Source: Bog-473 sp963721585
GTDB taxonomy: Bacteria; Actinomycetota; Acidimicrobiia; Acidimicrobiales; RAAP-2
Direction: 5' to 3'
NCBI GenBank assembly: GCA_963721585.1
Contig: CAVRJN010000008.1
Coordinates: 1,054,001-1,118,000 of the forward strand
DNA: 64,000 bases
Below, in pieces: positions 51,625 to 59,421 of the stretch. Below the pieces are notes generated by a model. That model ran no database searches, was not told where the DNA came from, and worked only from the letters and a program-made list of their open reading frames with translations. Made by a program: the position numbers and the translations under genes. Each line of letters starts with the position of its first letter. The first letter of the stretch is position 1.

Positions 51625-52503
51625 GTGCGCGTCGGCCTCGTCATCCTGCCCTCCGACCGCTGGTCCGAGGCCCGGCGGCAGTGGGAGTGGGCCGACCGCT
51701 CCGGCTTCTTCACGGCCTGGACCTACGACCACATTCGTTGGGGCGGCATGCCCGACGGGCCTTGGCATGCCTCGGTGCCCGTGCTCGCCGCCGCGGCCGC
51801 CGTTACCGAGCGCGTCCGACTCGGGACCCTCGTCGCCACACCGAACTTCCGCCATCCCGTCACACTCGCACGCGACGCCCTCGCGCTCGATGATCTGAGC
51901 AACGGTCGCCTCGACCTGGGTCTCGGGGCCGGGAGCGGCGGCCCGGACGCGACTGCGCTCGGACAAGAACCGTGGACGGCATCGGAACGCCTGACGCGCT
52001 TCGAAGAGTTCCTGCAGGTGCTTCAGCCCATTGTGGACGGAGCGCCTGCGGCGCGAACATCCCTGCGGACGGCGCACTACACCGCGGCCCAGGTACCCAG
52101 CACCCCGGGGGCGGTGCAGCGACCCCTTCCCCTGACGATCGCGGCGGGAGGGCGCAGGAGTCTGCGGCTCGCCGCCCTCTACGGGCACGACTGGGTCACC
52201 GTCGGTCCCACCGGGCGCGGGCGCGGCACGCCCGAGGAGGTGTTCGAAGCCATCACGCGACAACTCCCCCTCCTCCATGAGGCCTGCCGCGCCGTCGGCC
52301 GGGAGCCCTCGAGCCTAGGCAGGACCCTCCTGTGGACGCCGACCGAGCCGGTCATCACGTCGCTCGACCAGTTCGACGAACTCGTCGGTCCCTGTGCCGA
52401 GCTCGGCTTCGACCAGTTCGTCCTCCATCACCCGGCCCAGACCGGGCCCTACGGTGGCGACGTCAAGACGTTCGAAATGATCGCCGAGCGCGCTGCCGCG
52501 TAG
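51625..52503 (+). CDS. LLM-class F420-dependent oxidoreductase
   Basis: A 292-residue luciferase-like enzyme: RVGLVILPSDRWSEARRQWE, TAWTYDHIRWGGMPDGPWH, RVRLGTLVATPNFRHPVTLA, LDDLSNGRLDLGLGAGSGGP and PLTIAAGGRRSLRLAALYG. It is a distant paralog of the gene at 43269. The cofactor is probably F420. GTG 51625 has TAGGTT seven bases upstream. It converges on the AlkX-like gene. Substrate unknown. Confidence 0.9.
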   Translation: MRVGLVILPSDRWSEARRQWEWADRSGFFTAWTYDHIRWGGMPDGPWHASVPVLAAAAAVTERVRLGTLVATPNFRHPVTLARDALALDDLSNGRLDLGLGAGSGGPDATALGQEPWTASERLTRFEEFLQVLQPIVDGAPAARTSLRTAHYTAAQVPSTPGAVQRPLPLTIAAGGRRSLRLAALYGHDWVTVGPTGRGRGTPEEVFEAITRQLPLLHEACRAVGREPSSLGRTLLWTPTEPVITSLDQFDELVGPCAELGFDQFVLHHPAQTGPYGGDVKTFEMIAERAAA

Positions 52504-52522
52504 ACACCGCCGCCGTGACGAC

Positions 52523-53698
52523 TCAGCTCGCGAGCGCCGCCGTCACCTCCGCCCGAACCGCGGCCCGGGCCGACGCCGGCTCCACCCGCCCGATTTCGCA
52601 CGACGTGGAGGCGACCCACGAGGCGGCCTCCGCCAGCGCCCTCGCCACCGACCTAGCCGCATCGGGGCGCAGCAGTGTCACCTGCTTGGCCAGCAGTACC
52701 TCGCCGCGCCGGCCGGGATCGACCAGGCCCACAATGCGTGTCCCGTCGAGTACGGGCATGGCGAAGTAGCCGTAGATGCGCTTCTCCTTCGGCGTGTAGG
52801 CCTCGAGCCGGTGCCGCACGTCGAACAGGCGCTCCAGCCGTTCCCGATACCAAATGAGCGAGTCGAACGGAGACAGCATCACTGTGCGGCCCCGCATCCG
52901 GGTGCCCGCCGCGCTGAGCGCGCCGGGATCGGCGTAGGCGGCCTGCTTCCACCCCGCGACCGACACCTCCGTCAGCCCGGAGGAAGGCAGCACCCGGCGC
53001 ACCAGCGCACGCGGCACGCCGTGGTACACCGCCAGATCGGCCTCCGTCGCTACGCCGAGCGAGCGCCCTGCCGCCGCGACCAGCCGTCGCGCGCACTGCT
53101 CGTCGCTCCAGTCCTGCGCCAGGAGCTCGGCCGGGATGGCCCGCTCGGCCAGGTCGTAGACACGGGCGAAACCGCGCCGCTGGCGGCAGACAAGCTCGCC
53201 GATGTCGAGCAGCCACTCGGCGGCGATTTTTGTCTCGGACCAGTCCCACCACGGACCGCCCTTCTTGGCGCCGCCGAGCTCGTTGGCCGTCAACGGGCCC
53301 TCACCGCGTAGACGCGCCAACACCTCGTTGCAGGTCTTGTCCTGCTCCTGCAGCACGTGCCAGCGCCTGCCCTTCTCGCGCCGGGCCCGGCGCTTGAAGG
53401 CGTAGGCCGGCCAGTCCTCGAGCGGGATCACGCAGGCGGCGTGGGACCAGTACTCGAACGTTTGGCTCCTCGGTCCCCAGTACGCCTGCTCCACTGTGCC
53501 GCGGCCGATCGCACCCGAGCGGGCGTAGGCCACCAACTCGTGCGAACGGGCCAGGACCGAGATGGTGTCGAGCTGCACCGCTCCGAGCCGGCGCACCATC
53601 GCCGGTACGCCACCCTTCGTCACACGAGGGCCCCGCAGCCCCTGGGCGGTCAGCGCCACCCGCCGAGCATCCTCGCTACCGAGCGCGTCGATGGCCAT
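52523..53698 (-). CDS. Winged-helix DNA glycosylase, YcaQ/AlkX (HTH_42) family
   Basis: A 391-residue protein of the HTH_42 family. The family QxD catalytic motif is present as Q42-L43-D44 in GAVQLDTISVLARSHEL, as in Escherichia coli YcaQ (AlkX), which unhooks interstrand crosslinks and removes N7-alkyl purines; AlkZ members have QxQ instead. EYWSHAACVIPLEDWPAY and MLSPFDSLIWYRERLERLF are further family blocks. ATG 53698 is chosen; TACCTT lies 8 bases upstream and an earlier TTG would start inside it. AlkB-like repair lies 3 kb away. Confidence 0.88.
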   Translation of the reverse strand: MAIDALGSEDARRVALTAQGLRGPRVTKGGVPAMVRRLGAVQLDTISVLARSHELVAYARSGAIGRGTVEQAYWGPRSQTFEYWSHAACVIPLEDWPAYAFKRRARREKGRRWHVLQEQDKTCNEVLARLRGEGPLTANELGGAKKGGPWWDWSETKIAAEWLLDIGELVCRQRRGFARVYDLAERAIPAELLAQDWSDEQCARRLVAAAGRSLGVATEADLAVYHGVPRALVRRVLPSSGLTEVSVAGWKQAAYADPGALSAAGTRMRGRTVMLSPFDSLIWYRERLERLFDVRHRLEAYTPKEKRIYGYFAMPVLDGTRIVGLVDPGRRGEVLLAKQVTLLRPDAARSVARALAEAASWVASTSCEIGRVEPASARAAVRAEVTAALAS

Positions 53699-53761
53699 GG
53701 CCGCTGAAGGTAGCAAGGAGGTGCCAGGTGCCCTTCTCTGTTGCGCGAGACACGAGCCCGG

Positions 53762-53937
53762 TCAGGAGACCCGGGGATGCAGGAGAGCCACTGGCGGGAG
53801 CTCGGCGACTCGTCTCGTCGGCCACAATCTCGAAAGCGCCCGCCTCAACGCCTTCGAGCGCGATCTTTGCGATGTCCGCCGGGTTTGCCCTGGGCCCCGT
53901 AGGCCACCACCGGCCGCCACCGGGGACGGGCAGCCAT
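53762..53937 (-). pseudogene. Relic of an SDR gene with intact promoter
   Basis: The frame around 53820-53905 encodes NPADIAKIALEGVEAGAFEI then VADETSRR, the C-terminal block of SDRs often found beside HxlR genes. After a frame change VAELPPVALLHPRVS runs to a TGA at 53762-53764. An ATG at 53937 with TACAGT exactly 7 bases upstream begins MAARPRWRPVVAYGAQGKPG but goes out of frame, and the whole middle of the gene, including the catalytic region, is absent. It is therefore a start and tail joined by a large deletion. Confidence 0.65.
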
Positions 53938-53990
53938 AAGACCCACTGTACGCAATTGCATTCTATAACGCAACCCACTAGTCTGGGCGC
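53938..53990. promoter_or_regulatory. Divergent promoter of HxlR gene and SDR relic
   Basis: For HxlR: TTGCAT (53956-53961), 17 bases, TAGTCT (53979-53984), six bases, ATG. For the relic on the minus strand: TTGCGT (53973-53968), 17 bases, TACAGT (53950-53945), seven bases, ATG. A palindrome GCAATTGC lies at 53952-53959 within both promoters and is a candidate operator. Confidence 0.65.
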
Positions 53991-54536
53991 ATGGAGCGCA
54001 AGAGCTTCTCGGACATGCACTGCTCCGTGGCGCAATGTCTCGAGGTCGTCGGCGAATGGTGGTCGCTGCTCATCGTGCGCGACGCCTTCTTGGGTGTGAC
54101 CCGTTTCGACGAGTTCCAGGATCGGCTCGGGATCTCCCGAAACATCTTGGACCAGCGCCTCAGCCGGCTCGTGGAGACCGGCGTCCTGGCCAAGATCCCC
54201 TACAGCGAGCACCCCCCTCGCTCCGACTACCGGCTCACCGACAAGGGCCGTGACCTGTGGCCGATCATCACCACCATGCGCCAGTGGGGCGACAAGTACG
54301 CCGCCCCCGATGGTCCCCCGATGCGGGTGACCCACAAGGGCTGCGGAAAGGTTTCCGACGCCATCCTGACGTGCTCCGCCTGCGGAGAGCCGATCGGACC
54401 GAGGGACGTGCGGGCAGCACCTGGGCCCGGCGCGGTCGAGCCCCTCATCGGCACGGCGCGGCGCGGCGATGACAGTCGAGGCGCCGATGGTCGAGCAGAC
54501 GCTGTTCTCGGCGGTCAGCGCCGTGACGCAACATGA
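53991..54536 (+). CDS. HxlR-family transcriptional regulator
   Basis: A 181-residue winged-helix regulator: MHCSVAQCLEVVGEWWSLLI, FDEFQDRLGISRNILDQRLS, and the wing SDYRLTDKGRDLWPIITTMR define HxlR. Two CxxC-like elements (CSVAQC and CSACGEP) may sense redox or electrophiles, as known for relatives. TAGTCT lies six bases before the ATG, implying a leaderless message. The last 35 residues are low complexity and run 68 bp into the thioesterase relic, so the natural C-terminus may have been altered by the same event. Its likely target, an SDR gene, is now a relic. Confidence 0.9.
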   Translation: MERKSFSDMHCSVAQCLEVVGEWWSLLIVRDAFLGVTRFDEFQDRLGISRNILDQRLSRLVETGVLAKIPYSEHPPRSDYRLTDKGRDLWPIITTMRQWGDKYAAPDGPPMRVTHKGCGKVSDAILTCSACGEPIGPRDVRAAPGPGAVEPLIGTARRGDDSRGADGRADAVLGGQRRDAT

Positions 54537-54778
54537 GTCAGGCCGCTTCTCGGCGGAGATCGACCCTGAGTGGACTATCGGGGCCAAGCCCAACGGCGGG
54601 TATTTGCTCTCCATGCTGGCCCGGGCAGCCACGACGACACGCGTGCACGACCACGTCATCGCCGGCGGCGCCCGTTACCTGCACCGACGCCGGACGAGTG
54701 GACGCGTGCTTCGTCTGGGACATGTCGGGTCGACTGGTGGCCCAAGGGACCCAGCTCGCCGGTATCCGCCTCGGCTGA
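54469..54778 (+). pseudogene. Truncated acyl-CoA thioesterase gene
   Basis: From ATG 54469 the reading MVEQTLFSAVSAVTQHESGR, AEIDPEWTIGAKPNGGYLLS, MLARAATTTRVHDH matches the N-terminal hotdog of TesB-like thioesterases. A change of frame near 54690 leads to VDACFVWDMSGRLVAQGTQL and AGIRLG with stop at 54778, the normal C-terminal end. About 150 central residues are missing, so this is a deletion pseudogene of roughly 100 codons. It follows HxlR on the same strand. Confidence 0.72.
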
Positions 54779-54860
54779 CACCGAGGATGAGTTTCTGGCA
54801 CATCGGCTTGGCTCATTCGGGGCATCCTCCGCTGAAGGCGTGAGCGAACCGGCGTACCAT

Positions 54861-54889
54861 TAGTTAGCCAAAGTAACTACACTTGGGGC
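54861..54889 (+). promoter_or_regulatory. marR-MFS promoter with palindromic operator
   Basis: TAGTTA (54861-54866), seven bases, TAACTA (54874-54879) form a 19-bp inverted repeat of MarR-site size. It overlaps TACACT (54878-54883), the -10 that lies six bases before the MarR ATG. Binding would block polymerase, so autorepression is likely. Confidence 0.65.
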
Positions 54890-55366
54890 ATGCGCCCATC
54901 CCGTCCAACGGCAGTGATCGATCCTCAGACGCCGACCGGCGAGGCGGAGCCTGGCGAGGAGCTGGCCGCGCGCCTGCGGGTGGCCGTGACTCGCCTCAAT
55001 CGCAAACTTCGTCAGCAGGCCCTGGCCGGACTGTCGCCGGCTCAGGCCTCAGCGCTCGGCACCGTCAACCGGCTCGTCGATCCGACGCTGGGCGAGCTGG
55101 CCGCGGCGGAGCAGGTGCAGCCGCCGACGGTGACCCGATTGGTGACCTCCCTGGAGAGCGCCGGCCTGGTGGCACGGGAGACCGACCGGGTCGACCGGAG
55201 AGTGGTCCGGGTCAGGATCACTGCCGAGGGCCGCCGCAACCTCCAGCGGATCCGGAGCCTCAAGAACGCCTTTCTCACCCGTCGACTCGCTGCCCTCGAC
55301 CCGGCCGAAATGGCGTCGGCCGAGGCCCTCGCGAGCCTGCTCGAACACCTGGTGGCCGACGGATGA
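54890..55366 (+). CDS. MarR-family transcriptional regulator
   Basis: A 158-residue MarR protein: LAARLRVAVTRLNRKLRQQA, LSPAQASALGTVNRLVDPTL, the recognition region AAAEQVQPPTVTRLVTSLES, and the wing TDRVDRRVVRVRITAEGR. It overlaps the MFS gene by 4 bp and probably represses the operon until a toxic ligand binds. TACACT is exactly 6 bases before the ATG and overlaps a palindrome. Confidence 0.93.
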   Translation: MRPSRPTAVIDPQTPTGEAEPGEELAARLRVAVTRLNRKLRQQALAGLSPAQASALGTVNRLVDPTLGELAAAEQVQPPTVTRLVTSLESAGLVARETDRVDRRVVRVRITAEGRRNLQRIRSLKNAFLTRRLAALDPAEMASAEALASLLEHLVADG

Positions 55367-56715
55367 GCCCCATCGTCCAAGCGGCCCGGCAGACCTTCAA
55401 GGCCCTGCGGGTGCGCAACTACCGCCTCTACTTCTTCGGTCAGGTGATCTCGGCCTCGGGCACCTGGATGCACGCAGTCGCCCTGGGCCTGCTCGTCCTC
55501 TCCGACCGGCTCCACGGGAATGGCTTCAACGTCGGACTCGTCACGGCCCTGCAGTTCGTGCCGATGCTGCTGCTCGGTAGCTGGGGCGGACTGATCGTGG
55601 ACCGGGTCGACAAGCGGCGACTCCTCTATGTGACCCAGTCCGCCTCGGGGCTATTGGCCCTCGCCCTGGGACTCCTGGTGGCGCTCGGGACCGTCACCAT
55701 GTGGGAGGTGTATCTGATCTCGACGCTCTTCGGCGTGGTCAATCTCTTCGACAACCCGGCGCGCCAAACCTTCGTCTCCGAGATGGTGGGCCGTGATCTC
55801 ATGCCCAACGCCATCAGCCTCAACAGCGTGGTCATGAACTCCGCCCGGGTGATCGGCCCCGCCATCGGGGGGATCCTCATCTTCACCGTCGGCCTGGCCG
55901 CCTGCTTCCTGTTCAACGCCGCGTCCTACCTGGCCGTCCTGGTCGCCCTGTTCATGATGCGTCCAGCGGAGCTCTACAAGCGCCCCGTGGTCGTCCGGGC
56001 CAAGGGGCAGGTCCGCGAGGGCCTTCGCTACGTGTGGTCGACCCGCGAGCTGCGGGACCCCCTCCTGGCCATGGCCGTGGTGGGCATCTTCGCCTTCAAC
56101 TTCACGACCACCCTTCCGCTGCTGGCCACCCGCACCTTTCACGGCGGTGCCGGCACCTACAGCGCCTTGATGGCGGCCATGGGCTTCGGTGCGGTCATCG
56201 GCGGTCTGATGGTCGCTCATCGGAGCCGGCCGAGCACGGCGATGCTCAGCGTCATCGGCCTCGCCTTCGGGGTCATGCTCCTGGTGGTCGCCGCCGCCCC
56301 GACCGAGATCATCGCCCTGGTCGCCCTGGTCTTCATGGGGCTCTGCAGCATCTCGTTCATCGCCACTGCCAACGCCACCATTCAGCTGAAAGCCGACCCG
56401 GCGATGCGGGGTCGCGTCATGGCCCTCTACGCCATCGCCTTCCTCGGGAGCACCCCCATCGGAGCTCCGTTGGTGGGCTGGATCGCCGACGTCACCAACC
56501 CGAGAGTCGCCATCGTGGTCGGAGGCGTCGCCACACTGGCCGCGTGCATCCCCCTCGCCTTTCGCTACCGGCGCGAGCACACGCCGGCGGCAGGCTCGGC
56601 GGTCGTCGAGGAGCTGCCCGACGCCGAACCGGGTGACGTGGTGGACTTCGCTCCCGGGCCTCTCATCGCGGACCTGTCCGGAGAGGCGCAGGTACGTCAC
56701 GTCCGGAGTGCCTGA
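55363..56715 (+). CDS. MFS efflux transporter, DHA3/EntS-like
   Basis: A 450-residue 12-helix transporter. It opens FKALRVRNYRLYFFGQVISA, followed by MHAVALGLLVLSDRL, the loop motif GGLIVDRVDKRRLLY, and NLFDNPARQTFVSEMVGRDL, all features of the DHA3 (macrolide/siderophore efflux) branch. A 45-residue acidic tail follows the last helix. ATGA overlap with the marR gene shows a regulator-pump operon. Substrate unknown; a drug or siderophore is likely. Confidence 0.93.
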   Translation: MSPIVQAARQTFKALRVRNYRLYFFGQVISASGTWMHAVALGLLVLSDRLHGNGFNVGLVTALQFVPMLLLGSWGGLIVDRVDKRRLLYVTQSASGLLALALGLLVALGTVTMWEVYLISTLFGVVNLFDNPARQTFVSEMVGRDLMPNAISLNSVVMNSARVIGPAIGGILIFTVGLAACFLFNAASYLAVLVALFMMRPAELYKRPVVVRAKGQVREGLRYVWSTRELRDPLLAMAVVGIFAFNFTTTLPLLATRTFHGGAGTYSALMAAMGFGAVIGGLMVAHRSRPSTAMLSVIGLAFGVMLLVVAAAPTEIIALVALVFMGLCSISFIATANATIQLKADPAMRGRVMALYAIAFLGSTPIGAPLVGWIADVTNPRVAIVVGGVATLAACIPLAFRYRREHTPAAGSAVVEELPDAEPGDVVDFAPGPLIADLSGEAQVRHVRSA

Positions 56716-56825
56716 ATCGGATCACCTCGGGGAGCGGAGGCTGTTGCTCGGGTCGATGGCCTGCGCGCCGTGGCCGGCAGCCCTTCTGATCGGCTGATCG
56801 GGCATTTCCCGGTACAACGGTTGGC

Positions 56826-57458
56826 ATGGGGAGTCCTGCGAGCGCATCTGCCATTGCCTGGCAACCGTCGCTGTGGGCAGAACAGCGCACCGCCGTCGAC
56901 GAATCCTTTCGTGGCCTCGAACGAATCGAGCTCGACAGGGATTGCTGGGTGGACCACTGCCCCGGATGGCTGGCGGGCTCGGACCAAGCCTTCGAAGAGC
57001 TGCTACGTGACGTCGCCTGGAGCCAACGCCGTCGCTGGATGTACGAACGACAGGTCGACGAACCACGGCTGACTTCGTGGCAGAAGATCGACGAGCCCAC
57101 CGTCGTCGGCTACGGATGGCTGGAGGACGCTCGTGCGGCGCTCTCGGCGCATTACGACGTTCAGTTCACCTCGGTGGGGTTCAATCTCTACCGCGATGGC
57201 GCCGACAGCGTCGCCTGGCACCGCGACCGCATACCCCCGGAGATCGTGGATCCCCTCGTCGCCCTGGTGTCCCTCGGCGAGCCACGCAAATTCCTGCTCC
57301 GTCCGCAGGGTGGAGGGCGGTCGCGCACATTCAAGCTCGGTCGGGGGGACCTTCTCGTCACCGGTGGCCGGACGCAGCGGTGCTTCGAGCACAGCGTGCC
57401 GAAGGTGAAGGCCGCCGGTGCGCGAATGAGCATCGTGTTCCGACACGGCGTTGATTGA
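56826..57458 (+). CDS. AlkB-like Fe(II)/2-oxoglutarate dioxygenase
   Basis: A 210-residue AlkB-family protein. Iron ligands are H132 and D134 in AWHRDRI and H189 in FEHSVPK; 2-oxoglutarate binds R200 in GARMSIVFR. FNLYRDGADSVAWHRD and RKFLLRPQGGG are the family core, and GDLLVTGGRTQRCFEHS precedes the last His. It repairs alkylated DNA or RNA by oxidative demethylation. TACAAC lies 7 bases before the ATG. Alone among efflux and CoA genes, but close to the AlkX-like glycosylase. Confidence 0.93.
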   Translation: MGSPASASAIAWQPSLWAEQRTAVDESFRGLERIELDRDCWVDHCPGWLAGSDQAFEELLRDVAWSQRRRWMYERQVDEPRLTSWQKIDEPTVVGYGWLEDARAALSAHYDVQFTSVGFNLYRDGADSVAWHRDRIPPEIVDPLVALVSLGEPRKFLLRPQGGGRSRTFKLGRGDLLVTGGRTQRCFEHSVPKVKAAGARMSIVFRHGVD

Positions 57459-57715
57459 CGGCACCCGCGGCCCGGACGTTCACAACCCCGCACGACGCGG
57501 AGCGGTGGAAGCTTGTGTGGGGTCCACGACCCTACGTGCCGAACCCAAGGGCATCCGGTTGCGTCTTGGGATCTGCCTCGGCGCTGCCCCGAGCCCGCTT
57601 GACGGGTGTGCCGGGGCCCCGACGACCCGTGCGACGTGGTCACGGATGTGCTGGTGGAGTTCGGGCGTGGTGTCTCGCTCAGCGAAGAGGAAGTGCTCGA
57701 TGAAACCGGTCCGCG
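57459..57715. other. Gap with a coding-like remnant
   Basis: No whole gene was found between the AlkB-like gene and the acyl-CoA dehydrogenase stop. On the plus strand the reading CRGPDDPCDVVTDVLVEFGR, GVSLSEEEVLDETGPRQ from about 57606 looks like protein sequence, but it has no recognisable family and no clear start, and may be the end of a lost gene. Confidence 0.35.
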
Positions 57716-58843
57716 TCAGTCGAAGAGTGAAGCCGCCACCGCGTCCTCGAGCACACGGTCATTGGCCCACATCAGCTGCTGTTGCTTGGCCCGCCGGAAG
57801 TACAGCTGAATGTCGAAGTCGAGCGTGAACCCGATGCCGCCGAAGAGTTGCTGCGCCATGGCCGTGATGTCGCGGAAGGTCGAGCACGCGAAGAGTTTTG
57901 CCATCGGGGCCAGCGATTCGAGAGGCCGTCCGGTCGCGCCGGCCCAGGCAGCCTCATGCACAAGCTGTTCGGCGCCGTCGAGGTTGGTGACGGCGTCGGC
58001 GAGATAGTGGGCCAGCGCCTGGAAGGCGCCGAGCGGCTTGTCGAACTGGTGGCGGTCCTTGGCATATTGCGTGGTGATCTCGAGGGCGTAGCGCGCGCCC
58101 CCGACGGCCTGCGCCGCCAGGAGCACCAGTGCGGGTTCCAGGACCTGCTGCCAGGTGGCCCACCCGCTGCCGGCCGGGCCGATGCGGTCCTCCTCGCCCA
58201 CGACCACGTCGGACAGCGTGACCTCATACTGCGTGTCCGACGCGATGCTGAACTGCTGGCGCAAGGTGACCCCGCTGGCCTCGGTGTCGACGAGGAACAG
58301 GTCGACGGCATCTGGGTTGTCGCCGGTACGGGCCAGCACGACCAGACGGTCCGCTGCCGAGGCGAACAGCACGTGGCGCTTGAGCCCGTTGAGCCGGAAT
58401 GCCGGCCCATCTGCGTCTGCCCGTGTCTCCACCCCGAGCGGCGAGAACCCGTTCTCGGGTTCGAGCCAGGCCGGTGTCAGGATCGCTTCACCCGAGGCCA
58501 CCGGCCGCAGCCATCGCTCTTTCTGGGCGTCGCTGCCGGCGTCCGCCAGGACGCCGCCGCTCAGGACCGCGCTGACGAAGTGCGGTGTCGGCGCCAGCGC
58601 CCGGCCCAGCTCTTCGTAGAGAGCCACGCCCTCGATGAGCGACATGGATGAGCCGCCGTACTCCTCGGGGAGGAGGAGCCCGATCAGATCGAGCTGGGCC
58701 AACTGGGTCCACAACGCTGGGGGATACCCGACTGGATCGTCCTCCATCTCCCGCACCACTTCGAGCGGGCAGTGGCGCGCGAGGACGTCGCGCGCCGTCT
58801 GACGCAGCAGCTCTTGTTCCTGGTCGAAATCAAGGTCCAACAC
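57716..58843 (-). CDS. Acyl-CoA dehydrogenase
   Basis: A 375-residue FAD enzyme. The helical N-domain has EQELLRQTARDVLARHCPL and LIGLLLPEEYGGSSMSLIEG; the mid-domain GLKRHVLFASAADRLVVLA; the C-domain QFDKPLGAFQALAHYLADA and AQQLFGGIGFTLDFDIQLYF. The last block has D where many members have the catalytic glutamate region, so it may be the partner subunit of a heteromeric FadE pair, as in steroid side-chain oxidation. Start is GTG 58843. It follows two MaoC genes after an 80-bp gap, perhaps with its own promoter. Confidence 0.9.
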   Translation of the reverse strand: MLDLDFDQEQELLRQTARDVLARHCPLEVVREMEDDPVGYPPALWTQLAQLDLIGLLLPEEYGGSSMSLIEGVALYEELGRALAPTPHFVSAVLSGGVLADAGSDAQKERWLRPVASGEAILTPAWLEPENGFSPLGVETRADADGPAFRLNGLKRHVLFASAADRLVVLARTGDNPDAVDLFLVDTEASGVTLRQQFSIASDTQYEVTLSDVVVGEEDRIGPAGSGWATWQQVLEPALVLLAAQAVGGARYALEITTQYAKDRHQFDKPLGAFQALAHYLADAVTNLDGAEQLVHEAAWAGATGRPLESLAPMAKLFACSTFRDITAMAQQLFGGIGFTLDFDIQLYFRRAKQQQLMWANDRVLEDAVAASLFD

Positions 58844-58923
58844 TCAGAATCTCTCTTCTGCTCGAGGGCACATGGGTACAAACACCCACGCCGGGGCTGA
58901 CACCGACGCGGCAAGGGACACGG

Positions 58924-59421
58924 TCATGGAGCCGGTCGCCACTGGTCGCCCCGGCGGGCCCACGGGTTGTCGTCCGCGCTCCGGGGCAACGCGATGCGGG
59001 CGGCGCAGGTGGTCTTGACCTCACCGTCGACGGACAGTGTCACGTCAACCGTGACGAAGCCACAGCCGACGTCGTCCACCGACGTCGACTCCACCACGCC
59101 GGTGAGCGACATCGTGTCGCCGGGGAAGACCGATCCCTTCATGCGGAAGGTCACCCGGGCCAGCCGCCCGTGGGGACCGGTCCAATCGGTCAAGTAGCGC
59201 TCGAACCAAGCCGCCTGGTTGGGGGTGTTCAAGAAGATGTCCTGCGTCCCGTTCCGCTCGACCGCGAAGTCCTTGTCGTGGTGCATGGGGCGCCAGTCCC
59301 GCGTGGCCAGAGCACCCAGAACGACCGTCGTCGCCGTGACCTCATAGTGGAGGGCCGGCAACGACTCGCCCACGGTGACGTCGTCCAAGAGGAGTTGCGG
59401 TTCGGCCGCGGTACCCGTCAC
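58924..59421 (-). CDS. MaoC-like hydratase, second of pair
   Basis: A 165-residue hotdog protein: YEVTATTVVLGALATRDWRP, MHHDKDFAVERNGTQDIFLN, QAAWFERYLTDWTGPHG and MSLTGVVESTSVDDVGCG. The D-x-x-P-M-H-x-D element (DWRPMHHD) is the MaoC/R-hydratase active-site motif, so this is the likely catalytic half of a two-protein enoyl-CoA hydratase. GTG 59421 overlaps the stop of the other MaoC gene by 4 bp. Confidence 0.88.
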   Translation of the reverse strand: MTGTAAEPQLLLDDVTVGESLPALHYEVTATTVVLGALATRDWRPMHHDKDFAVERNGTQDIFLNTPNQAAWFERYLTDWTGPHGRLARVTFRMKGSVFPGDTMSLTGVVESTSVDDVGCGFVTVDVTLSVDGEVKTTCAARIALPRSADDNPWARRGDQWRPAP

